Below are positions 36,351 through 45,041 of a DNA stretch of 64,000 nt, in pieces. Origin of the DNA: Odoribacter sp. Z80 (GTDB lineage Bacteria; Bacteroidota; Bacteroidia; Bacteroidales; Marinifilaceae); assembly GCF_009935865.1 (NCBI RefSeq), contig NZ_QWEL01000001.1:1-64000 (forward strand). The letters run 5' to 3'. The notes under the pieces are model-generated. The model was given only the letters and a program-made list of their open reading frames with translations, was not told the origin of the DNA and did no database searches. Made by a program: the position numbers and the translations under genes. Each line of letters opens with the position of its first letter. Position 1 is the stretch's first letter.

Positions 36351-36358
36351 TATTTTTG
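36351..36358 (+). promoter_or_regulatory. candidate -7 box for the polysaccharide export gene
   Basis: TATTTTTG fits TAnnTTTG and lies 43 bases before the GTG start at 36401. TTTG occurs 8 bases upstream, too close for a standard -33 box. It sits between the UpxY gene and its probable target operon. Confidence 0.35.
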
Positions 36359-36400
36359 TTCTTGTCATTGTAATGTAGTTCACGATTAAATAAAAGGAAA

Positions 36401-38836
36401 GTGAGAAGAGTTTTTTTATTGGTGTTTTTTGTCGTTTTTGGAGCAGGTGCTTTTGCTCAGATGAGTGATGAGCAGGTTGTTAATCTGCTGCAAAATGCCC
36501 GTAATAAAGGTATGGGGCAGGAGGAAATGTTGTTGATGCTGACTCAGAAAGGGGTGACGAAAGAGCAGTTGCTGAGGATCAAGGAGAAATACACCCAGTC
36601 AAAGAATAAACAGGGAGCAGCGGAGACTTTTACGGAGCGGATGCGTGTGAAGGAGAATAATGTCGAGCCTCAGAAGAAGACGGATGAACTGAAAGAGGAT
36701 AATTCGGAAACGGTGTGGTTGGATTCGTTGGATATGTCCGATGAGATTGAAGTGCAAAAGGTGGAAAAGGAAAAAGAGATTTTCGGGCGGAATATTTTCA
36801 ATAACCGTTTACTGACTTTTGAACCTAATCTTAATATGGCTACGCCGGAGAATTACGTACTGGGACCCGGGGATGAAGTGATTGTGGATATTTGGGGGGA
36901 TGCCGAACAAAGTTTCAGACAGCAGATCTCCCCGGATGGGATGGTAACGGATTCTAAAATCGGGCCTGTCTACCTGAACGGACTGACCGTAAAGGAGGCA
37001 AATATGCGTTTAAGGAATGCATTTGCTGAAATTTATTCTACGATGAAGGGAGAGCGGCCTACGACTTTTCTGACTATGTCTCTGGGGCAGATTCGCAGCA
37101 TCCGGGTCAATGTCATGGGAGAGGTGGAGGTACCCGGAACTTATACGTTGCCTTCTTTGGCTTCTTTATTCCATGCTTTGTATAGTGCGGGGGGAGTGAA
37201 TGACATCGGTTCCTTACGGACTATTCAGGTAAATCGTGGAGGACGCCGGTTGGCGGAGATAGATGTTTACGATTATCTGTTGCAAGGCAAGAATACTCAG
37301 GATATTCGTCTGGAAGACGGTGATGTTATTGTGGTTTCTCCTTATCAGAATTTGGTTGAGTTGACGGGTAGGGTAAAACGGCCGATGATTTATGAACTCA
37401 AGGATGAGGAGAATATGGAGCAGTTGCTGTCTTATGCCGGAGGTTTCAGGGGGGATGCTTATAAAAAGACATTACGGGTTATTCGTAAAAGTGGCCGGGA
37501 ATATCAGGTTTATAATGTGGATGAGAGGAATTTTGACCGTTTTGTTTTGACGGACGGGGATGAAGTCAGTGTGGATTCCGTGGTTAACCGTTTTGAGAAT
37601 AAAGTGGAAGTTAACGGGGCAGTTTTCCGGAGTGGTTTATATGCTTTGGATGAGCAGGTAGGTACGGTAAAACAGTTGATAGACAAGGCGGAAGGAATAC
37701 GGGAGGACGCTTTTCTTAATCGTGCCGTGTTGTACCGGGAACGTCCTGACCGCTCGCTGGAGGTGGAAGCTCTGGATATTGCCGGCATTATAGAAGGAAA
37801 AACAGAGGATATTTCTTTGCGGAAGAATGATGTGCTTTATATTCCTTCGATATTTGATTTGCAGGAGGAATATGTGGTGAATCTGCATGGAGAGGTTGGG
37901 GTGCCCGGTACGTATAAGTATGCAACGGGAATGACCGTGGAGGATTTGATTGTTCAGGCCGGAGGATTGAAGGAGGCTGCTTCGGTTGTGAAGGTGGACG
38001 TTGCCCGACGGATCAAGAATCCGAAGAGTACTTCCAATGAAAATGTTTTGGCGGAGAATTTTACTTTGACCTTAAAAGACGGTTTGATGGTGGACGGGAA
38101 GGATAATTTTGTATTGATGCCTTTTGATGAAGTCTACGTGAGGCGGTCTCCGGGGTATCAGGTACAGCAGAATGTGGAGGTAAAGGGTGAGATCCTTTTC
38201 GGAGGGACTTATACTTTGTCTAAAAAAGGAATGCGTTTGTCGGACTTAGTCAGGCAGGCCGGAGGTTTTACTTCGGAAGCTTATGTTTCCGGAGCCCGTC
38301 TGACCCGTAAATTGGATGATGATGAACGGGCCCGTCTGGAGTCTTTATTGAAGTTGAGCGAACAAAGCGGTAGGGATTCCGTTGACAAAAAACATTTGGA
38401 TATAGGCGATCATTATTATGTGGGGATTGATTTGAAAAAGGCAATGGAATCTCCGGGCTCTGAATATGATATTGTGTTGCGGGAGAATGATGTGTTGTTT
38501 GTGCCGGAATATGTAGGTACAGTGAAAATCAGTGGAGCTGTGATGTATCCGAATACAGTTGTTTATGAGAAAAATGTTCCGTTGAAACATTATATCAGCC
38601 AGGGAGGAGGGTTTGCTGACAGGGCTAAGAAGCGAAAAGTTTTTATTGTTTATATGAACGGTATGGTTGCGAAGGCTAAAAATGGCAGAAGATCTCAGGC
38701 AGCTCCGGGATGTGAGATTATCGTACCGATGAAATCTGCCAAAAAACGAATCGGATTAACTGAGATTATGGGTATTGCCAATTCTACGACTTCTATGGCT
38801 GCTTTGGTAACTTCTATTATTAATAGTACGAAATAA
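36401..38836 (+). CDS. polysaccharide export outer-membrane protein (Wza-like) with several SLBB repeats
   Basis: I take the GTG at 36401 as start, because it gives a full signal peptide (RRVFLLVFFVVFGAGAFAQ) behind an AAAAGGAAA site. The first ATG would remove the whole signal. The 811-residue protein has a helical, charged stretch to ~125, the poly-export domain with NYVLGPGDEVIVDIWGDAE (~147-165) and about six SLBB segments with repeated motifs such as VNVMGEVEVPGTYTLPS and LHGEVGVPGTYKYATG. It would build the outer-membrane exit channel for a surface polysaccharide. It is followed after 5 bases by a Wzz-like gene. Confidence 0.93.
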   Translation: MRRVFLLVFFVVFGAGAFAQMSDEQVVNLLQNARNKGMGQEEMLLMLTQKGVTKEQLLRIKEKYTQSKNKQGAAETFTERMRVKENNVEPQKKTDELKEDNSETVWLDSLDMSDEIEVQKVEKEKEIFGRNIFNNRLLTFEPNLNMATPENYVLGPGDEVIVDIWGDAEQSFRQQISPDGMVTDSKIGPVYLNGLTVKEANMRLRNAFAEIYSTMKGERPTTFLTMSLGQIRSIRVNVMGEVEVPGTYTLPSLASLFHALYSAGGVNDIGSLRTIQVNRGGRRLAEIDVYDYLLQGKNTQDIRLEDGDVIVVSPYQNLVELTGRVKRPMIYELKDEENMEQLLSYAGGFRGDAYKKTLRVIRKSGREYQVYNVDERNFDRFVLTDGDEVSVDSVVNRFENKVEVNGAVFRSGLYALDEQVGTVKQLIDKAEGIREDAFLNRAVLYRERPDRSLEVEALDIAGIIEGKTEDISLRKNDVLYIPSIFDLQEEYVVNLHGEVGVPGTYKYATGMTVEDLIVQAGGLKEAASVVKVDVARRIKNPKSTSNENVLAENFTLTLKDGLMVDGKDNFVLMPFDEVYVRRSPGYQVQQNVEVKGEILFGGTYTLSKKGMRLSDLVRQAGGFTSEAYVSGARLTRKLDDDERARLESLLKLSEQSGRDSVDKKHLDIGDHYYVGIDLKKAMESPGSEYDIVLRENDVLFVPEYVGTVKISGAVMYPNTVVYEKNVPLKHYISQGGGFADRAKKRKVFIVYMNGMVAKAKNGRRSQAAPGCEIIVPMKSAKKRIGLTEIMGIANSTTSMAALVTSIINSTK

Positions 38837-38841
38837 TTCTT

Positions 38842-39981
38842 ATGGCAAATCAAATCGAGAATCGAGCAGAAAATGAGATAGACCTGATAGAAGTGTTCGG
38901 TAAACTTTGGGACAGACGTAAGTTTATCCTGAAAATAACCGTTGGTTTTATGGTTTTTGGGGTCTTGGTGGCTTTATTTTCGTCTAAAGAATATACGGCG
39001 GGTTGTACTATTGTCCCTCAGACCGGAGAGAAAGCGAGTACAAGCGGTTTGGGCGGATTAGCGGCTATTGCCGGAATCAATCTGGGAAATATGAGTACCA
39101 GCGATGTGCTGTCTCCCAAAATTTATCCGAAGGTATTGGCCAGTGTTCCTTTTCAGAAAGAATTGATGCGGACGCCGGTGAAGTTTGAAGGGATTGAAAG
39201 TCCTGTTACTCTGATGGATTACTATACTGATGAACGGTATAAAAAGTTTTCTTTTGGGGGCATGGTTCTGAAGTATACGATTGGTTTGCCGGGAGTGATT
39301 ATCCGGGCTATCCGGGGAGAACGTCCCGATCCTGTGGTGGAAACAGGTGATAGTAAAATACAGACTTTGTCTAAAGAGGAATATGAGTGTAGTAAGATTC
39401 TGAAGGGGAATGTGTCTGTGGTCTTGAATGAAAAAGAAGGTTATGTAACAATTGCGGCAGTTATGCCTGAGCCTTTGGCTGCTGCTCAGGTTGCTGCTCA
39501 GGTGCAATCTATGCTCCAGCATTATATTACCGAGTTTAAAATAGAGAAAGCCCAGGCTCAGCTTGATTTTGTCGAGGGGCACTTCAAAGAAGCGAAAGAG
39601 CAATTTGAGCAGAAACAAGAGGAATTGGCTGTTTTTCAGGATGCCAACCGAAATTCAGCTTCTGCTGCCGCCCGTGCCATGGAAGAAAGGCTTTCCAATG
39701 AATACAATGTTGCTTTAGGAATATACAGTGAATTGGCAAAGCAAAGGGAACAGGCCGGAATCCAGGTAAAAGAGAATACTCCGGTATTTACGATTGTGGA
39801 ACCTGTGACGGTACCGACTGAGTGTTCCAAACCCAAACGGGGACTTATTTGTGTGGCTTTTACTTTCTTAGGTATATTTTCGGGAATCGCCCTGGTATTG
39901 GGATTGCCTTATGTCGCCCAGTTGACTGGCACGAAGCGATTGGCAGGCTGGTTGCCCGGACCAGAGAAGGAAAAGGTGTAA
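38842..39981 (+). CDS. Wzz-like polysaccharide chain-length / co-polymerase protein 1
   Basis: The 379-residue protein has an N-terminal cytoplasmic start and TM segment (~28-50), a periplasmic region with coiled-coil helices (~240-300) and a C-terminal TM (~338-360) preceded by FTIVEPVTVPTECSKPKRG, the proline-rich segment of Wzz/GNVR proteins. LGGLAAIAGINLGNMS in the periplasmic part is characteristic. It lacks a Wzc-type kinase domain. It sets chain length with the polymerase. It follows the exporter gene after 5 bases and is separated from its paralogue by the 169-bp inverted-repeat element. Confidence 0.92.
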   Translation: MANQIENRAENEIDLIEVFGKLWDRRKFILKITVGFMVFGVLVALFSSKEYTAGCTIVPQTGEKASTSGLGGLAAIAGINLGNMSTSDVLSPKIYPKVLASVPFQKELMRTPVKFEGIESPVTLMDYYTDERYKKFSFGGMVLKYTIGLPGVIIRAIRGERPDPVVETGDSKIQTLSKEEYECSKILKGNVSVVLNEKEGYVTIAAVMPEPLAAAQVAAQVQSMLQHYITEFKIEKAQAQLDFVEGHFKEAKEQFEQKQEELAVFQDANRNSASAAARAMEERLSNEYNVALGIYSELAKQREQAGIQVKENTPVFTIVEPVTVPTECSKPKRGLICVAFTFLGIFSGIALVLGLPYVAQLTGTKRLAGWLPGPEKEKV

Positions 39982-39988
39982 AAAATAC

Positions 39989-40157
39989 GGTATTTATATA
40001 CATATTAACATTGAATGTTGGGAGTCTTTTATTTATGCTGGCAGCTCCGGTCAGTTGCTCCGACATTGTAAACCGTTCTTTCACTGCTCTTGGGGACCGA
40101 CCAGTGGGCGTCGCGGAACAATATCATGGGTTGTGTGCAAAGATGTATATAAATACC
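39989..40157. repeat. 169-bp intergenic element bounded by perfect 15-bp inverted repeats
   Basis: GGTATTTATATACAT (39989-40003) and its exact reverse complement (40143-40157) flank 139 bases. The interior holds a near-perfect palindrome AACATTGAATGTT (40007-40019), a TTCACTG/CAGTGGG stem and an ATTGT/ACAAT helix, so the transcript could fold as a closed multi-branched structure. No open frame, promoter box or clear target-site duplication is seen. Possible readings are a small MITE, a structured RNA or a recombination unit. Confidence 0.6.
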
Positions 40158-40178
40158 TATATTAAGTAATAAAGTAAG

Positions 40179-41231
40179 ATGAGAAATGAAGAAGTCGATT
40201 TAATCGAAGTGCTTGTTAAATTGTGGGGGCGTCGCCGGGTGATTTTGTGCTGTTCTTTGGTGTGTTTGGTTGTTGGTGCGGCGGTTGCTTTTTTTTTACC
40301 GAAAGTATATACAGTAGAATGTACGCTGGGATTGGAGGTAGAGGATAATACCACACGAGTCAGTGTGGAGGGGATGTCTGCGTTTCAGACTATGAATATG
40401 GATGAGGGCCGTTATTCCCGGCTTATTACTCCCGGGATGTATCCTGATATTCTTTTCAGTGTTCCTTTTCAAAAAGAATTGATTTATACGCCTCTTTTTT
40501 CAGACAAAGAAGGAAAGTTTATCTCTTTCTATGAGTATTTTCTCCGGCATAATAGTTTGAAAGAGGAAGCAGAGGAAAAATCTGGGAATGCACTGGAAAA
40601 TCCGGTAATAAAATTGACAGCCTTGGAAAAGAGTTGCTTAGATTATTTGAGAGAACGGATCGAAGTGAAGGTGAATAGCAAAGAGAGAAATCTGAAGTTG
40701 AAAGTAACCTTGCCAAAGCCTGAAATTGCAGCCGGTTTGGCCCAACAGATTCAGGAGATGTTACAGGTATATATTACGCGTTTCAGAGTGGCTAAGGCCC
40801 AGGCGGCCCTTGATTTCATAGAAGAGCGATATAGTGAGGTGAAAAACGAACTGGCCAAAAGACAGGAGGCGTTGATCGGATTTAAAGAGAAGCATGATAA
40901 CCATCGTTCTCTTCAATATGAAGTTGAGGAGAAAATATTACTGAATGAGTATGAGTTGTTTTTCGGTCTGTATTCAGATATTGTGAAGCAACGTGAAAAA
41001 GGGAAGATTCAGGTCAAGGAAAATATGCCCGTACTGACGGTGATTGAACCGGTTGTTTTGCCTACTGTTCCGTCAAAACCGCAGAAAATGCTGATTATGG
41101 CGGTTTCTCTCATTTTAGGTCTTTTTCTTAGTTGCGGATGGGTTTTATGTCAGCCTTTATTTGCTGAGTTTTCGTCTTACAGAAAGAAAGCTCCTACTGT
41201 TTCCATCGGACGGGTGAAGAAGATTTCATGA
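40179..41231 (+). CDS. Wzz-like polysaccharide chain-length / co-polymerase protein 2
   Basis: The 350-residue protein has the same plan as its upstream neighbour: N-terminal cytoplasmic segment, TM (~19-43), periplasmic coiled coil (~190-260) and a C-terminal TM with VLTVIEPVVLPTVPSKPQK in front. The two share blocks such as RNEEVDLIEVLVKLWGRR / ENEIDLIEVFGKLWDRR and the IQVKEN...IEPV segment, so they arose by duplication. The periplasmic middle differs. No kinase domain is present. Having two tandem Wzz genes may give two chain-length classes, which is inference. Confidence 0.9.
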   Translation: MRNEEVDLIEVLVKLWGRRRVILCCSLVCLVVGAAVAFFLPKVYTVECTLGLEVEDNTTRVSVEGMSAFQTMNMDEGRYSRLITPGMYPDILFSVPFQKELIYTPLFSDKEGKFISFYEYFLRHNSLKEEAEEKSGNALENPVIKLTALEKSCLDYLRERIEVKVNSKERNLKLKVTLPKPEIAAGLAQQIQEMLQVYITRFRVAKAQAALDFIEERYSEVKNELAKRQEALIGFKEKHDNHRSLQYEVEEKILLNEYELFFGLYSDIVKQREKGKIQVKENMPVLTVIEPVVLPTVPSKPQKMLIMAVSLILGLFLSCGWVLCQPLFAEFSSYRKKAPTVSIGRVKKIS

Positions 41232-41529
41232 GACCATCTTAAAATTCTGGTTGCCCTATACTATATTGATTGTATAACCATGTTGGGAGGACACTCCGTC
41301 GGTCAGCACCTCCTGAATGATTATAATTTTAGAATACCTCCAGGACTTTCTAAATTATTTTCGATTGACAGGTTTGATTTGTTTAAAAAAGTTGTTTTGA
41401 GGAGTGAAACAGGAATAAAGAATATTTTTATAACTTTTTTAAAGCGAAAAAGAGGGGTTGTTTTATAAAAGTATGTATTTTTGTAAAAACGACTTGTGAG
41501 AAAATTGTTGGTTGTAATTTTTAGGAAAG
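41232..41529 (+). other. 298-bp non-coding gap between wzz2 and the WecA-like gene
   Basis: No convincing gene is seen. A 62-codon frame at 41280-41468 has no recognisable family or start signal. Two short blocks, ATGTTGGGAG (41280-41289) and CGGTCAG (41300-41306), also occur in the same order in the element after the first wzz gene. A weak GGTT(gccc)TATAC / GTATAACC hairpin ends at 41278. The right end, AT-rich, holds a TATTTTTG promoter-like box. Confidence 0.4.
41476..41483 (+). promoter_or_regulatory. candidate -7 box for the WecA-like gene
   Basis: TATTTTTG matches TAnnTTTG and lies 46 bases before the ATG at 41530. A TTG occurs at 41458-41460, 15 bases upstream, shorter than the usual 19-21. 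An independent promoter here would separate the WecA-like gene from the export operon. Confidence 0.4.
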
Positions 41530-42615
41530 ATGCTGAGTTTTTTACCAGATAATTTAAGATTTGTTTTTTCCATCATATTGGCTTTACTAATTGGTTGGAA
41601 TCTTCGGATCCCGGTATTTAAAATAGCTATATTGAGGAATTTTGTCGATAAGCCGAATAAACGTTCCTCTCATACGGGTTGTGTTCCCAATATCGGAGGA
41701 ATTGTGGTTTTTCTGGCATTTTTGTGTTCTTTCCTGATTTTTGTGAGGTTTAATGTCCAGAATGAATTTCAGTATGTTGTATTGGGGGCGATATTGATTT
41801 TTCTTGTCGGTATTTACGACGACTTGCTGGAAATATCTCCCCGTAAAAAAGTGAAGGGTGAGATGTTGGGGGTATTGGCATTGATTATCGGAGGGGGATT
41901 TTACCTGAGTAACTTGCATGGATTTCTGGGATTTGATGTGATTTCTCCCTGGGTGGGAGTTCCGTTGACTTTTATTGGATTGGTAGGTTTGATTAATGCC
42001 ATTAATCTGATTGACGGAATTGACGGTTTATGTTCGGGAGTTGCATTGATGGATTGCATGTTTTTCGGTTTCTGTTTTTATTATTTCGGCAGTATAGAAT
42101 ATACTTTGATGTGCGGTGTGCTGAGTGCTTCTATCGTACCTTTCTTTTTTGTGAATCTTTTCGGGAAGCGTTCGAAGATGTTTATGGGAGATTCCGGAGC
42201 ACTTATGGTCGGTTTTTTGTTGGGTGTTATGGCCATCAAGTTTTGTGAAGTGGATGTTGCTGTGCGCGGAACTTTTTCTGTGGGTGCTGCTCCGGGGGTT
42301 GTTTTTAGTGCTTTGGCCATACCTATTCTGGATACGCTGCGTCTTTTTGTGGCTCGTTCTCTGCGGGGAGCTTCTCCCTTTTCACCGGATAGGCGGCATT
42401 TCCACCATAAATTGTTGATTATTTATGATGGAGTGCACCGGAAAGCTACTTTTACCATATTGATTTTGAATCTGGGATTTATTTTATTCGGTCTGTGCGG
42501 CAGGAATTGGCCCAATGAGGTATTGGTGGTAGCTGATATTGTTTTGTTTTCTTTGATGTTTTATATTGTTGATTTTATATCCAAAAGAAAGTTGGCCCGG
42601 CAAAATGCCAGATAA
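41530..42615 (+). CDS. WecA/MraY-type undecaprenyl-phosphate sugar-1-phosphate transferase
   Basis: A 361-residue multi-pass membrane enzyme (about ten TM segments). Diagnostic parts are NKRSSHTGCVPNIGG, GIYDDLLEISPRKK (the Asp pair), NLIDGIDGLCSGVAL, FMGDSGALMVGF and the RRHFHHKLL loop. It transfers a sugar-1-phosphate from a UDP-sugar to undecaprenyl phosphate to start a surface-polysaccharide unit. The start has AGGAAAG in front of the ATG. No dedicated glycosyltransferase follows; a terminator lies after the stop and then the dTDP-rhamnose genes begin. Confidence 0.93.
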   Translation: MLSFLPDNLRFVFSIILALLIGWNLRIPVFKIAILRNFVDKPNKRSSHTGCVPNIGGIVVFLAFLCSFLIFVRFNVQNEFQYVVLGAILIFLVGIYDDLLEISPRKKVKGEMLGVLALIIGGGFYLSNLHGFLGFDVISPWVGVPLTFIGLVGLINAINLIDGIDGLCSGVALMDCMFFGFCFYYFGSIEYTLMCGVLSASIVPFFFVNLFGKRSKMFMGDSGALMVGFLLGVMAIKFCEVDVAVRGTFSVGAAPGVVFSALAIPILDTLRLFVARSLRGASPFSPDRRHFHHKLLIIYDGVHRKATFTILILNLGFILFGLCGRNWPNEVLVVADIVLFSLMFYIVDFISKRKLARQNAR

Positions 42616-42640
42616 AAGTAAAAAATAATTTATATTTGAT

Positions 42641-42668
42641 ACCCGGAACGATTTCCGGGTTTTTAATT
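42641..42668 (+). terminator. Rho-independent terminator after the WecA-like gene
   Basis: An 8-bp stem ACCCGGAA / TTCCGGGT with a 4-base loop is followed by TTTTTAATTTT. It separates the transferase gene from rmlA, whose ATG is at 42685. Confidence 0.85.
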
Positions 42669-42684
42669 TTATAGAGACACAAAT

Positions 42685-43557
42685 ATGAAAGGGATTATAT
42701 TAGCCGGTGGTTCAGGTTCTCGTTTATACCCCATTACGAAGGGGATTTCCAAGCAATTGTTACCAGTCTATGACAAGCCGATGGTTTATTATCCCCTGTC
42801 CGTATTGATGCTGGCTGGTATCCGGGATATATTGGTTATTTCAACTCCTCAGGATTTACCTTCTTTCCGGCGTCTTTTGGGGGATGGTCAGAGTTACGGT
42901 ATTCGTCTTTCTTATGCTGAACAGCCAAGTCCGGGCGGTTTGGCCCAGGCTTTTCTTATCGGTAAGTCTTTTATTGGTGAAGATTCGGTTTGTCTTGTTT
43001 TAGGAGATAACATATTTTACGGTCAAGGTTTTACGAAGATGTTACAGGATGCCGTCAAAGCGTCAGAGCAGGAAGGAAAAGCCACGATCTTCGGTTATTA
43101 TGTGAATGATCCGGAGCGATATGGTGTGGCGGAATTTGACGAAGAAGGAAAAGTAAAGAGCATAGAAGAGAAACCCTCGCATCCCGCTTCAAACTATGCC
43201 GTGGTGGGGTTGTATTTTTACCCGAATCGCGTTGTGGATATAGCGGCTTCTATCATACCTTCCCAGCGTGGGGAGCTGGAAATTACGGATGTGAACCGGG
43301 TATTTCTGGAGCAGGATATTTTGCAGATGAAATTGTTGGGACGTGGCTTTGCATGGCTGGACACGGGGACTCACGACTCTTTATCGGAGGCTTCTACGTT
43401 TATTGAAGTGATAGAAAAGAGGCAGGGGTTGAAGATTGCCTGCTTAGAAGAGATTGCTTTCCGGAAAGGATGGATTGGGAAAGAGCAGTTGGAGGTTTTG
43501 GCAGAGCCGATGAAGAAAAATCAGTATGGACAATATCTTTTGAATTTACTGGCATGA
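42685..43557 (+). CDS. rfbA: glucose-1-phosphate thymidylyltransferase
   Basis: RmlA joins dTTP and glucose-1-phosphate, the first step to dTDP-L-rhamnose. The 290-residue length is typical. It opens with the nucleotide-binding [20 protein letters not shown], with [22 protein letters not shown] behind it, then [27 protein letters not shown] and [11 protein letters not shown]. Its TGA overlaps the ATG of rmlC (ATGA), so the pair is translationally coupled. It starts the block rmlA-C-D-B, a complete pathway. Confidence 0.97.
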   Translation: MKGIILAGGSGSRLYPITKGISKQLLPVYDKPMVYYPLSVLMLAGIRDILVISTPQDLPSFRRLLGDGQSYGIRLSYAEQPSPGGLAQAFLIGKSFIGEDSVCLVLGDNIFYGQGFTKMLQDAVKASEQEGKATIFGYYVNDPERYGVAEFDEEGKVKSIEEKPSHPASNYAVVGLYFYPNRVVDIAASIIPSQRGELEITDVNRVFLEQDILQMKLLGRGFAWLDTGTHDSLSEASTFIEVIEKRQGLKIACLEEIAFRKGWIGKEQLEVLAEPMKKNQYGQYLLNLLA

Positions 43558-44114
43558 AAATAACGGGGACGGAAATAGCCGGGGTCTGGGTATTGGAACC
43601 TTGTGTTTTCAGAGACGAAAGAGGATATTTTTTTGAAAATTTTTCCCGGCGGATATTTGAAGAGACTATCGGAAAGGTTGATTTTGTACAGGAGAATGAG
43701 TCGTGTTCGTCTTACGGGGTCGTAAGGGGATTGCATTATCAACTGCCTCCCTATACCCAGGCAAAGTTGGTGAGGGTGGTAGAAGGACGTGTATGGGATG
43801 TGGCTGTCGATTTGCGTAAAGGTTCTGCAACTTTCGGGCGTTATCTGGCAGTGGAACTTTCCGGAGAAAATAAAAAGCAGTTTTTTATACCCCGCGGTTT
43901 TGCCCATGGGTTTGCTGTGTTGAGTGAGGTGGCTGTATTTCAATATAAGTGTGATAATTATTATGCTCCGGAGGCTGAGGGAGGAATCCGTTTTGATGAT
44001 CCGCAACTGGGAATAGACTGGCGGGTGGAGCCGGAGAAAAGGATACTTTCAGAGAAGGATTTGAGGCTGGAGGGTTTTGATAGGGCGTTTGTCTTTGAGG
44101 AAAATGGATTATAA
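43554..44114 (+). CDS. rfbC: dTDP-4-dehydrorhamnose 3,5-epimerase
   Basis: The start is the ATG at 43554, inside the overlap with rmlA; a longer frame back into rmlA is not used. The 186-residue cupin has the family pattern [33 protein letters not shown] with the catalytic His, [36 protein letters not shown] (Tyr/His site) and YKCDNYY. It epimerises C3 and C5 of the 4-keto sugar, third step of rhamnose synthesis. The next gene, rmlD, starts 24 bases on. Confidence 0.96.
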   Translation: MKITGTEIAGVWVLEPCVFRDERGYFFENFSRRIFEETIGKVDFVQENESCSSYGVVRGLHYQLPPYTQAKLVRVVEGRVWDVAVDLRKGSATFGRYLAVELSGENKKQFFIPRGFAHGFAVLSEVAVFQYKCDNYYAPEAEGGIRFDDPQLGIDWRVEPEKRILSEKDLRLEGFDRAFVFEENGL

Positions 44115-44138
44115 TTTGTTTTGTCTTATCGGTAGTTT

Positions 44139-45002
44139 ATGGCAAATATATTAGTAACCGGAGCAAACGGGCAACTGGGTTCTGAGTTGAGAAAGAAAGG
44201 TTTTTCTTTCCTGGATGAGGTATTCTATACAGATAGGGATGAGTTGGATATAACCGACTATGAGCGTGTTGAAAGGTTCGTAAAATCCAGGGAAATAGAT
44301 ACAATTATCAATTGCGCTGCTTATACGGCAGTCGAGAAGGCTGAAGATGAATCCGGACAAGCGGTCCTTCTGAATGTTCACGGTGTGGCAAACCTGGCTC
44401 AGGTAGCGAAGAAAGAGAATTGTTTGTTGATCCATCTTTCAACAGACTATGTGTTTGACGGGAAAGCGACGGAGCCTTATACAGAGAAGGCTGTTACCGG
44501 TCCGCTGAGTGTTTATGGGAAAACCAAACGGGCCGGGGAAGAAGCGATTCTGCAATCCGGTTGTTTTTATATGATTATCCGTACTTCCTGGTTGTATTCG
44601 GTGACGGGCAATAATTTTGTAAGGAATATTTTAAGTCTGGCAAAAGAACGCCCTGAAATTCAGGTGGTTCAAGACCAGATAGGTACCCCTACTTATGCCG
44701 GAGACCTGGCAGCTGCAATTGTTGCTATTATGGAGAATGACGAGCGCATAGAGCATGAAGGGATATATCATTACAGTAATGATGGTGAATGTTCCTGGTA
44801 TGATTTTGCAACGGAGATTGTCCGGCAGAGTGGTCTGGATTGTAAGATTCAGCCCATCGCCACTGCAGCATATCCGGGTAAGGCCGTGCGGCCTGCTTAT
44901 TCGGTATTGGATAAGAGTAAAATCAGGAAGGTATTCGGGGTAACGGTACCGGACTGGAAGGAAGCGTTGGGAAGAATGCTGAAGGAGATGCAGAGTTTTT
45001 GA
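44139..45002 (+). CDS. rfbD: dTDP-4-dehydrorhamnose reductase
   Basis: A 287-residue short-chain dehydrogenase/reductase. The NAD(P)-binding start is ILVTGANGQLGSEL; INCAAYTAVEKAEDE, STDYVFDG and VYGKTKRAGEE (the Tyr-x3-Lys pair) follow, then IIRTSWLYS. It reduces the last 4-keto sugar to dTDP-L-rhamnose. It is 24 bases after rmlC and 39 bases before the rmlB ATG, in an uninterrupted operon. Length and motifs are standard. Confidence 0.96.
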   Translation: MANILVTGANGQLGSELRKKGFSFLDEVFYTDRDELDITDYERVERFVKSREIDTIINCAAYTAVEKAEDESGQAVLLNVHGVANLAQVAKKENCLLIHLSTDYVFDGKATEPYTEKAVTGPLSVYGKTKRAGEEAILQSGCFYMIIRTSWLYSVTGNNFVRNILSLAKERPEIQVVQDQIGTPTYAGDLAAAIVAIMENDERIEHEGIYHYSNDGECSWYDFATEIVRQSGLDCKIQPIATAAYPGKAVRPAYSVLDKSKIRKVFGVTVPDWKEALGRMLKEMQSF

Positions 45003-45041
45003 TGGAAATACGGAAAATGGATGATTTTCTTTTAGTTGGAT

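Noticed and set aside
39989-40157. Invertible-promoter reading of the inverted-repeat element
   Set aside because: Neither strand shows a TAnnTTTG box with a -33 box inside the element, and no recombinase gene is near. I keep it only as one of several possibilities.
39822-40169. 115-codon plus frame overlapping wzz1 and the inverted-repeat element
   Set aside because: Most of it lies within wzz1 in another frame; the rest has no protein-like pattern.
41280-41468. 62-codon frame in the gap after wzz2
   Set aside because: No recognisable family, no ribosome-binding context and AT-rich low-information composition near the end.
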